Source: an uncultured Bacteroidales bacterium (GTDB taxonomy: Bacteria; Bacteroidota; Bacteroidia; Bacteroidales; Paludibacteraceae). Taken from it: a stretch of DNA of 35,480 nucleotides. Both the position numbers and the translations under genes were made by a program. Position 1 is the first letter of the stretch, and each line of letters opens with the position of its first letter. Shown here in pieces: positions 29,204 through 35,480 of this stretch. Location of the stretch: contig ONND01000019.1 of the NCBI GenBank assembly GCA_900319105.1, positions 1 to 35,480 of the forward strand, given 5' to 3'. Under the pieces are notes generated by a model. It had not been told where the DNA came from. It saw only the letters and a program-made list of their open reading frames with translations, and searched no databases.

Positions 29204-31291
29204 CTACTGCAATTTTTGTCCTTGAATAGTATAAATATTCTCTCCGCGTTGGATGAGTATTTGTCCGTTACGGATATACTTATTGGCATAAGAAGCATCT
29301 GACACTCTATCCAGAGCCGTAGGCAAAAGATTATCTCCCACACCTACTGCATACCAAGCATTTACCACTGCTTGTACTTCATGAGAATTTCTGCCATATA
29401 AATCAGTAGCAGCCATAATAGAACCATTTCTTGCAACTTCAAAAGTTGCCTCTGGCGTAAGATAATAAATGAGATTGCGGTATGCTATTTGTGCAGCTTT
29501 GTCTATGCCTATTCCTATTACGTTATATTGGTTATTCAGGTCATTTGTTCCTGTGCCACCTTCCGAAAGGAGATAGAACCAGTAGTTTTGCACACCGCTA
29601 TTGGTATGTACCCCACCATTATCATTTGATATATCAGCAGGATCAGACCAGTATTGTCCCCCATAAGTATCCGGTTGCGGTCCAGACAAAGCCCCATTTA
29701 TTCCATCATTACTATTCTTCGGATTCTTCATAGATCGCATATTAGAGAGATATATCATAACATTATTGCCAATGAGCCAATCGTTACTCCCCATTGCATA
29801 CTGCTTAACGGAAATGCCCATAATATCAGAAAAGCTTTCATTCAACGCTCCTGATTCTCCCTGATATTCCAATCCTCCATTTCCATTATTATTCGTAACC
29901 AGATGTGAGAATTCATGTGCCAATATGTCTATTGAGACAAAAGGTTTTGTACATACTGTCGTTGTCTCCGAAGAATTCATGCCCATACCATAAACCATAG
30001 GATATGGCGCTACCGGTATTGCGCAAGCATTTATCGGGAATGAAGATAATCCCTCTGTGTCCCTATGCGGATTTACAATATTGTAAACAATAGATCCTTG
30101 ATTGTCGAAACTGTTCCTGCTAAATTTCTGTTTATAGAAATCTAATGTTTTCCCCATGCCCCAATGAGCATCCAACAATGGTTGTTTCCCATCAGACTTT
30201 ATATTGATTTCTCCGAAAGCTACATTACTAAACGAGGTAGCCCTATTCTCACCTGATATAGTCGCAATCGGTATAGTTTTTATTAGATCATCTTCTCCAA
30301 CAGCATCATAGTCGTAAATTTCCACATAATACGGAGGGGCTGTTAAATTGACAGGAGTAGTTAGAACTATCTCGACAGGGAAAGTAGGATCATTATAATA
30401 CTCAGATGTATACAAAACGGCTCCAGAAGCATTTTTTACCTTAATATATACATCTGCAGTACCTTCCCCCACCGTGTACCAATTTGCATTCTGGATAATG
30501 CTATCAATTTTCACAGATGTAAGTTGCATGTTCCATGATGAGTTCCAATTTGTAGAGGTATTATGAATATAAGCACATCCATTTATCAGATTAACAATTT
30601 CTTCTGATAAAACAGAGTCTGCTTCTGCCTTCGTGGCGTACTGATTAACTTTTGTATAATCAATCTGATATACATTGTCCGTTGCATCCAAAGTAATAAT
30701 GCCTCGCTCGTCATCCATCAGGAAATACAATCCCTCATGCTCATAGCAAGTAATAGGTTGCGTTCCTGCATACATGGTAGTGGCGGTTCCTGCAACATCT
30801 GCATTATATACAAGCGGTACTGTTTTAATAATTTCTCCTGTTTGAGCATCAATGTAAATTTTTTTCGTATGATCGTCTGTAGTTTTTTCAAAGGCATAGC
30901 GAGTAGAAACCGTATTCCCATCTTTGACTCTGACAATTAGTGATTTTGGATGTTTAGTGGACATCATTTGTACTTTTTCAGACAATATATCCCCATTCAC
31001 TGAAATCACTTTATTATCTTTAGCATGAACTAACACAACGGCATTCAACACCTTTATACCATCAATATATTGTTGATATGATTGATGTCTTATACCCAAA
31101 TCATCCGTTTCGTCACGAAACATAACGAAATTAGTGTTTTCAGGCAAATCCAGCCATGCACTGAATTTGCTTTCTACTTCTGACAAATTAACATTTTCTT
31201 CCTCAACAATATGGGAAAAATGTCCTTGTGCACAGAGTTGCCCTGCCAGCCCGATAAGGGAACAGATAAAAAAGAGAAAAAATCGTTTCAT
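29204..31291 (-). CDS. Secreted M4 (thermolysin-like) metallopeptidase with inserted C2-like domain (695 aa)
   Basis: Signal peptide at residues 1-21. A propeptide (about 30-165) includes an FTP-type block (HQSYQQYIDGIKVLNAVVLV). The catalytic domain has the zinc motif HEFSH (459-463), third ligand Glu485 in GALNESFSD, and the transition-state His562 in GGVHTNSG, so it should be active. Between propeptide and catalytic domain, residues about 257-365 look like a C2-type beta sandwich (W-x-x-x-G-x-x-D-V-Y-I-K-V...YYVEIYDYD...EDDLI), an uncommon insertion in M4 enzymes that may bind calcium or membrane (inference). The C-terminus GQILIQRGENIYTIQGQKLQ is the shared tag. It lies 55 bp downstream of the subtilase gene, probably in the same operon. 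Confidence 0.9.
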   Translation of the reverse strand: MKRFFLFFICSLIGLAGQLCAQGHFSHIVEEENVNLSEVESKFSAWLDLPENTNFVMFRDETDDLGIRHQSYQQYIDGIKVLNAVVLVHAKDNKVISVNGDILSEKVQMMSTKHPKSLIVRVKDGNTVSTRYAFEKTTDDHTKKIYIDAQTGEIIKTVPLVYNADVAGTATTMYAGTQPITCYEHEGLYFLMDDERGIITLDATDNVYQIDYTKVNQYATKAEADSVLSEEIVNLINGCAYIHNTSTNWNSSWNMQLTSVKIDSIIQNANWYTVGEGTADVYIKVKNASGAVLYTSEYYNDPTFPVEIVLTTPVNLTAPPYYVEIYDYDAVGEDDLIKTIPIATISGENRATSFSNVAFGEINIKSDGKQPLLDAHWGMGKTLDFYKQKFSRNSFDNQGSIVYNIVNPHRDTEGLSSFPINACAIPVAPYPMVYGMGMNSSETTTVCTKPFVSIDILAHEFSHLVTNNNGNGGLEYQGESGALNESFSDIMGISVKQYAMGSNDWLIGNNVMIYLSNMRSMKNPKNSNDGINGALSGPQPDTYGGQYWSDPADISNDNGGVHTNSGVQNYWFYLLSEGGTGTNDLNNQYNVIGIGIDKAAQIAYRNLIYYLTPEATFEVARNGSIMAATDLYGRNSHEVQAVVNAWYAVGVGDNLLPTALDRVSDASYANKYIRNGQILIQRGENIYTIQGQKLQ

Positions 31292-31346
31292 CGTATATAA
31301 ATTTAAATTTTTTACAAAATCACAATAATGAAATTATCCTATGACC

Positions 31347-32780
31347 CTAGTGCCCTAGTTCTTTTCCCAATAGATCATACCTCTTTCCGCCGCGGAGGAT
31401 GTAGATCTGTCCGTCTATGAGCATTTTTACTCCCTCTTCCGGTGCAATGGCAGGGGTGAGGTTGTCTGTATCCTCTCCCAAGCCCATCGTGTATGCAACC
31501 CAAGCATTGGGAATACCGAAGCCCATCTGGTTATTCGGGTCATAACTCGGGTATAAATGTGCCGATTGAATAATCAGGTCGCGTATCTGCATCGCGTTTT
31601 TGTCCGGCAGTGCGGACCATAGGCTGGCAGCCATGCCGGCTAACAGAGGCGTAGCAAAACTGGTTCCGTTGCTGCGCTCAATCGCGTTGCTGAACGGATT
31701 GATCAGAACGGACTGCACACCTACTGCGCACACTTCCGGTTTGATACGTCCGTCCGACGAAGGACCGTAACTGGAGAAGTCGGCAGCGACGCTGTCGGTT
31801 CGTACGGCTCCGACGGTCAGAATACTGTCTGCGTCTGCCGGAACACTAATCGTGCGCCATGCGACATCGCCTTCATTGCCGGCTGCGACGCAGACCAACA
31901 TACCTTTGCGTGCAGCAATAGTGGCTGCGCGGCTCACGCGCGTCGTTTTGCCGTCTAAATCATTCCATTTGTTCAAATCCCATATCGGGTTGTCGAATTG
32001 TGCGTAACCGCCCGAGAAGGAGAACACATTGACGCCTAATGAATCGGCTTTCTCCAGTGCCGCCACCAGATTGTCCATTTCTTTGGGGCTCTCGGTGGCG
32101 TATTCTTCGGAGCGCATCAAGTAATAATCGGCTTTTGTCGCTGCGCCGTAATAGCCGTCTTGTATGCCGCTGATGGCGCTCAGGCACTCGCTGCCGTGAT
32201 CTCCGGTATTACCATAGAAATCATCGGTGTCGTCCGTGAAATCGAAATGCCCCAATTCCTGTGTCTGCCGGAAACATCCCATGGTGTTGGCATTGGTAAA
32301 CCCGCCGTCGCAAACGGTCATCAGAATCCCTTGTCCTTCGTATCCTAAATCGTGCAGCGGCGTGAGGTTATAGAGCGCTAATTGTTGGTCCGTGTAGCGG
32401 ACATTGATGGATGATTGGTGATGGGCGATGGGTGATTGGTGACGGCTAAGGGCTCTTTTGCGCTGGCTATAGAGGGAGCCGCTTTCGTCTCGTGTCAACT
32501 CGACGGCGGTGACGAAACTTAAACTCTCCACCTCGGCAACTTTGGCGCTATCCATCTCTACCGTGGCGCCGTTGAACCAGCGGCTCGTGTGGTGGATCTT
32601 AATGTCTCTTGCGCGCAGACTGTCCAAATAAGCGGCACATACGGGATAATCCATCTCGTCCGTCGGAATATGCCATTTGGCGCGTTGCTCTACGGCGCGT
32701 GGCGATAAAGCCGGTGCACTCTTCTCCGGCTTGTCCAAGAAGGACACAAAATAGATATATAAAATTACTAACAAATACAT
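31347..32780 (-). CDS. S8 subtilisin-like serine peptidase (477 aa)
   Basis: The full catalytic triad is visible: Asp158 in VCDGGF, His195 in DHGSE, Ser374 in GTSFATP. The DGGF form is typical of a Bacteroidota branch. The propeptide-like N-terminus (VSFLDKP...LSPRAVEQRAKW...YPVCAAYLDSL) is followed by a linker made of a heptamer repeat (SRHQSPIAHHQSS, residues about 112-125), then the protease. The C-terminus GQIYILRGGKRYDLLGKEL is the shared tag. The annotated ATG gives a hydrophobic MYLLVILYIYFV, a poor signal peptide. A good one is encoded upstream in the same frame (32873-32802) but is separated by two in-frame stops within a heptamer repeat. Export of this enzyme may therefore be impaired, or the short hydrophobic start may serve. 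Confidence 0.9.
   Translation of the reverse strand: MYLLVILYIYFVSFLDKPEKSAPALSPRAVEQRAKWHIPTDEMDYPVCAAYLDSLRARDIKIHHTSRWFNGATVEMDSAKVAEVESLSFVTAVELTRDESGSLYSQRKRALSRHQSPIAHHQSSINVRYTDQQLALYNLTPLHDLGYEGQGILMTVCDGGFTNANTMGCFRQTQELGHFDFTDDTDDFYGNTGDHGSECLSAISGIQDGYYGAATKADYYLMRSEEYATESPKEMDNLVAALEKADSLGVNVFSFSGGYAQFDNPIWDLNKWNDLDGKTTRVSRAATIAARKGMLVCVAAGNEGDVAWRTISVPADADSILTVGAVRTDSVAADFSSYGPSSDGRIKPEVCAVGVQSVLINPFSNAIERSNGTSFATPLLAGMAASLWSALPDKNAMQIRDLIIQSAHLYPSYDPNNQMGFGIPNAWVAYTMGLGEDTDNLTPAIAPEEGVKMLIDGQIYILRGGKRYDLLGKELGH
32406..32447. repeat. Exact 7-bp tandem repeat in the subtilase gene (GATTGGT type)
   Basis: Six uninterrupted heptamers alternating GATTGGT, GATGGGT/C and GACGGCT. In frame it gives a heptapeptide-period linker between the propeptide and the catalytic domain. 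Confidence 0.8.
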
Positions 32781-32783
32781 GAT

Positions 32784-32811
32784 GATTTACGATTTGACGA
32801 TTTACGATTTT
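32784..32811. repeat. 7-bp tandem repeat between signal-peptide ORF and subtilase
   Basis: Four heptamers (GATTTAC, GATTTGA, CGATTTA, CGATTTT), ending 3 bp before the subtilase ATG on the minus strand. It shares 19 bp with the repeat at 5681-5715 in giant B. In the subtilase frame it contributes two TAA stops. Confidence 0.75.
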
Positions 32812-32873
32812 TTCGATGCATAAGTTGCGGCGCATAGAAGCGCAGCAACAAAAAGTGAGAAAATCTTTTTCAA
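32802..32873 (-). pseudogene. Severed signal-peptide fragment of the subtilase gene (23 codons)
   Basis: From a TTG at 32871-32873 the minus strand reads KKIFSLFVAALLCAATYA followed by SKKS and TAA. This is a textbook Sec signal peptide with an A-x-A-type cleavage site. It is in the same reading frame as the downstream subtilase (93 bases between start codons) and stops inside the heptamer repeat. I infer that it was the original N-terminus of the subtilase. A real short secreted peptide started at TTG is the alternative but less likely. Confidence 0.6.
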
Positions 32874-32914
32874 TTTTTTTTGTACATTAAATTAATTAAG
32901 TTAAACAATTGTAT

Positions 32915-34585
32915 CTAGTTTTTATTCTGGCGGTACTCGGTAGGAGTGATGCCGTATTGCTGGCGGAAGAGACGGAGAAAGTTATTCGGTGTGAGACCAA
33001 CTTCCTCCGCAATGTCCTTGATGGGCTTGTCCGGCTCGTTTTGCAACAGCGTACAAGCCCGCTCCAGACGGATATTATTGAGCCACTGCGGGAATGAAAG
33101 TCCGTCCGTATTGGCGGAAAGGAGGTCATTCAACTCATGGCGCGAGATGTTCATTTGTGCGGCAAAATTCTCCCGATTCATGTGTAGGTCGGCATATAGT
33201 CGTTCGGCGAACGTCCTTTCCAATATCTGCCGATATATCTCTTTGGAGTCCTTGTTCTCCGCAGGAATAAGCGTTTTTCGTTTGCGTGCGTTCAGTTCGT
33301 TGATCATCTTTACCATCGTACGGTTTTTCTCCTTTATCCGTCGTTTGGTGATGATGGAGTAGGCCGCGATAATACTGATGATAATAGTGACGAAAATGAC
33401 CAATATCAAAATCACAATAATGAAATGTGTGCGTGCATGCTCGCGCTCGCGCGCCAACTTTTCGTTATGGAGCTCATAGAGTGCCATCTGTTCGGCTATA
33501 TGCTGCTGCATCTGTTGATCAGCCAAATCGTGTTGCATCGAAAGAGCTCTGCGGCAGAAACCCAATGCCTCGTCATACCGTCCTTGTTGACGGGTCGCCT
33601 GCATGCGTAGGAGTAGAAAACGGATGAAATTGTAATTGAGCGTGTCGGTCAGTTGCATCGCGTCCGCCTTTTCGAACACACGCTCTGCCTCTTCCCATTC
33701 ATGCAACTCAATATACATCGGCAGGATGGTAAAATCAAATGAGGGCTTCTGCGCCCAGATGGAATGTTTCGCCTGCGCCAGATACCGGTGCGCCTCTGCC
33801 GGTTTATGTAGCCCGCCGTACGCGAGCGCCATATGCGTGTACAACTGTCCGCGGCTGTAGTCCACAAACTCGGTGGTGTTGAAATTCTCTGGCAGGTCGG
33901 TACATTGTTCCGGATGCACTTCGAAACGTGCCAACTCTGCCAGCGTCTCTTCTGCCAAAGACAGAATCTCGTCATATCGTCCTGAATCATACAGAATATG
34001 CATCAGCGATTTAACGACCGATATGTACGTCATTTCCCCTCCAAGGGTGTGAAGCACAAGTGCTTGTCTGCGGAATTCTTCCATTCGGACGATAGCACTA
34101 TCTATATCTCCTTTATGTGCCATGGAGAGGGTGATGTAACTTGCCATTTGGACGGCATCGTCCTCAAAACCCAGTTTGAGAGCCAGTTCATAAGCCTGAG
34201 TCGCGTATTGCAAGACATTCAGATCATTGCTCTCCGCATGGGCTATGATGGCAAGCAGTGTGTAAATCTGCTCATGCAGCAAGTCCTCGTTCTCCACGTC
34301 ATCCCGCATCAACAGCTTGTAGCACGCCGTCTTCGCCTTCACGGGTTCGTGCAGACCTCCGTAATAAACTACCGCACGCAGGTAGTCGGCTTTGTCCGGG
34401 TCAATGTTCCCGGCAATGACCGCTGAATCAATGATCGTGAGGGCGCGTTCCGGCTCCTGCATATACACGCTCATTGCAGCGGACTCGGTGTACTGCTCTA
34501 ATGTCTTGGAACTCTCTTGGAGATTGTTTTTGCAGGATGTTATACACGTCGCTGCAAGGATTATAATTAACAATTCTTTTCTCAT
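32915..34585 (-). CDS. Membrane-anchored TPR-AraC hybrid transcriptional regulator (556 aa)
   Basis: The signal peptide has a lipobox-like end (ATCITSC, Cys18). Residues about 25-380 are helical TPR-like repeats (YTESAAMSVYMQEPERALTI, QGRYDEALGFCRRAL). A strong membrane helix lies at about 388-412 (FIIVILILVIFVTIIISIIAAYSII), then a basic coiled linker, then a C-terminal AraC-type double HTH (about 455-556: ADLHMNRENFAAQMNISRHELNDLL, IKDIAEEVGLTPNNFLRLFRQQYG). TPR-TM-HTH regulators are a known Bacteroidales plan: the periplasmic part senses and the cytoplasmic part binds DNA. A lipid anchor as well as a TM helix would tether the sensor at both ends. It has its own well-formed promoter and a nearby palindrome, and probably controls the downstream secreted proteases and surface genes (inference). 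Confidence 0.88.
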   Translation of the reverse strand: MRKELLIIILAATCITSCKNNLQESSKTLEQYTESAAMSVYMQEPERALTIIDSAVIAGNIDPDKADYLRAVVYYGGLHEPVKAKTACYKLLMRDDVENEDLLHEQIYTLLAIIAHAESNDLNVLQYATQAYELALKLGFEDDAVQMASYITLSMAHKGDIDSAIVRMEEFRRQALVLHTLGGEMTYISVVKSLMHILYDSGRYDEILSLAEETLAELARFEVHPEQCTDLPENFNTTEFVDYSRGQLYTHMALAYGGLHKPAEAHRYLAQAKHSIWAQKPSFDFTILPMYIELHEWEEAERVFEKADAMQLTDTLNYNFIRFLLLRMQATRQQGRYDEALGFCRRALSMQHDLADQQMQQHIAEQMALYELHNEKLAREREHARTHFIIVILILVIFVTIIISIIAAYSIITKRRIKEKNRTMVKMINELNARKRKTLIPAENKDSKEIYRQILERTFAERLYADLHMNRENFAAQMNISRHELNDLLSANTDGLSFPQWLNNIRLERACTLLQNEPDKPIKDIAEEVGLTPNNFLRLFRQQYGITPTEYRQNKN

Positions 34586-34629
34586 TGTTTTTAGCCATGC
34601 TACTTCCTAATATCGCACAAAAAGTCGTG

Positions 34630-34661
34630 CAAAGGTACGAATTTTTCTTCAAATGAGCAAA
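34630..34661 (-). promoter_or_regulatory. Full Bacteroidota-type promoter (TTTG-N20-TACCTTTG)
   Basis: On the minus strand, TTTG (34661-34658), 20 bases, then TACCTTTG (34637-34630). This matches the -33/-7 consensus TTTG-N19-20-TAnnTTTG. Its -7 box ends 45 bp upstream of the regulator ATG, so the leader is short. It is the best promoter in the window. Confidence 0.75.
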
Positions 34662-34675
34662 AAAACTGACCTCTG

Positions 34676-34695
34676 ATTTGGGATTTAGCCCAAAT
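34676..34695. promoter_or_regulatory. Palindromic operator candidate upstream of the regulator promoter
   Basis: ATTTGGG, 6-base spacer, CCCAAAT: perfect 7-bp arms, 15 bp upstream of the -33 box at 34658-34661. Position suits an activator or autoregulatory site. No T-run, so it is not a convincing terminator. Confidence 0.45.
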
Positions 34696-34839
34696 GGACG
34701 AGTGCAAGAGGGCAATATACACCATCTGACAGACAGTGCAACCGCTAACGCGATGATATGAAACTAAGCACCACGCAGAGAGTCATTGTTCAACCAAAGC
34801 ACAGTTCGTATTTGCAGCAAAGCCGCTGATTACGTATAG

Positions 34840-34872
34840 CAAGGGTATAGCAAGGGTATACGATTAGCACGA
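34840..34872. repeat. Compound 11-bp-period repeat, copy 1
   Basis: CAAGGGTATAG, CAAGGGTATAC, then GATTAGCACGA. Matches copy 2 (35062-35105) in period, order and final GATTAG-x-ACGA. Confidence 0.65.
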
Positions 34873-35061
34873 GGTTGACCGGCTTTGGATACACCCGCAT
34901 TTAGCGTGTGTCGGGCAGACCTTCGGCGTTTGTGACCTTGTGCAGAACATACCACAAAGACGAAGGGCGATGCGCAATAACAAACGTCCTATCGCAAAGA
35001 GAGGACAGCGCAGCGGTAATCTGCCTACACCGCAAGCCCCACCCTATAGGCAAAAGAAGCC

Positions 35062-35105
35062 CAAGGGTAGCGCAAGGGTAACGCAAGGGTAGCCGATTAG
35101 GACGA
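35062..35105. repeat. Compound 11-bp-period repeat, copy 2
   Basis: CAAGGGTAGCG, CAAGGGTAACG, CAAGGGTAGCC, then GATTAGGACGA. It has one unit more than copy 1, from which it is separated by about 190 bp. Confidence 0.65.
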
Positions 35106-35381
35106 TGCAAAAATGAGGCAAAGAGGCAATAGAAAAGACATATTTTTTCGACATTGGCATTAATATTGCCAACGTTGCCAATCTCAACTTCGGCGAGTTG
35201 CGCAAGCAAGCTTGCACTCGCACTTGTGAGAGATTTCTTTCCCCCCATTTTTCGCGAAGCGAGATAAAAAGCGAGGGTTATGGCGTGGATGCGCTGGACG
35301 GTGGGATGAGGGGTGGTGGGTTCGGGTACTAAAAGGCGGCTAACAGACGCGGCCTTATGAAGCGAAGCGACCAATTAAAAA

Positions 35382-35480
35382 GACGGACAGATAGAAGGCA
35401 GGCAGCGTGGAGGGTGGAGAGTTGCCATCCTCGGCGGAAGCCGCTCCTTCCGAAAGCGGAAGGACGCTCCGCCTATGGCG
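35382..35480. repeat. Right 99-bp inverted terminal repeat
   Basis: Exact reverse complement of bases 1-99. Similarity ends sharply at 35381. See the left copy for the hairpin and the possible origins. Confidence 0.9.

Larger units (their letters stand above)
34696..35381. other. Gene-free right flank of about 690 bp
   Basis: No credible gene. It holds two compound repeats (34840-34872 and 35062-35105), a TTGGCA/TGCCAA inverted repeat at 35154-35172 followed by another TTGCCAA, and GC-skewed sequence near 35300. One long minus-strand frame (34901-35374) translates the repeats themselves and has no coding character. Confidence 0.6.

Noticed and set aside
34901-35374. Minus-strand open frame of 157 codons in the right flank
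   Set aside because: Its translation runs through the 11-bp repeat array (PLRYPCATLG...) and other low-complexity sequence, has no recognisable domain, signal or upstream promoter, and lies in a gene-free flank.
1-35480. Complete linear phage or plasmid bounded by inverted terminal repeats
   Set aside because: No replication, packaging, capsid or partition genes; the content is chromosomal metabolism, surface proteins and regulators, and the repeat length is compatible with an assembly overlap.

Overview
The window reads as a chromosomal fragment of a gut-type Bacteroidales bacterium, recovered as a metagenome-style contig. The evidence is large secreted multidomain proteins that share a short C-terminal tag, many SPII lipoproteins, BspA-type leucine-rich repeats, FISUMP and M15_4 families, a membrane-anchored TPR/AraC regulator, and promoters of the Bacteroidota type (TTTG...TAnnTTTG). 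Every gene I can support lies on the minus strand, so transcription runs from high to low coordinates. No rRNA, tRNA, transposase, integrase or CRISPR array was seen.

Layout in the direction of transcription. (1) 35480-34600: gene-free flank with an inverted terminal repeat, two copies of an 11-bp-period compound repeat, and the promoter of the regulator. (2) 34585-32915: lipobox-TPR-TM-AraC regulator. (3) 32873-29204: two secreted peptidases, an S8 subtilase (its apparent signal peptide is cut off by a 7-bp tandem repeat with stops) and an M4 thermolysin-like enzyme. (4) 29102-28181: a frameshifted FISUMP lipoprotein and a decayed M15 peptidase. (5) 28143-25479: a GH3/NagZ-like lipoprotein followed after 7 bp by a PreA-like dihydropyrimidine dehydrogenase. 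(6) 25374-3039: about 22 kb holding two paralogous giant surface proteins (3494 and 3234 aa). Each is followed by a copy of the same small lipoprotein gene, with a BspA-like protein between the two units; a strong intrinsic terminator closes the block. (7) 2773-324: a small lysis-like cassette (HTH protein, small protein, holin-like, DUF5675, spanin-like, second small protein) without any phage structural genes. (8) 323-1: hairpin and the other inverted terminal repeat.

The giants, lipoproteins, LRR protein and peptidases look like one cell-surface/secretion set. Five proteins end in the same motif (Ile-x-Arg...Tyr-x-x-x-Gly-[KQ]-[KE]-Leu), which I infer to be an export/sorting tag. The giants and lipoproteins also share one small beta domain with an ECxG signature.

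The least expected signals are: a family of degenerate 7-bp tandem repeats of differing sequence, mostly in frame in linkers and loops; loss of the middle of both lipoprotein copies at the same point, with a similar lesion in the M15 gene; a strictly 10-bp-phased CCC/GGG array upstream of the lysis-like cassette; and exact 99-bp inverted repeats at the window ends, which may be an assembly-graph artefact.
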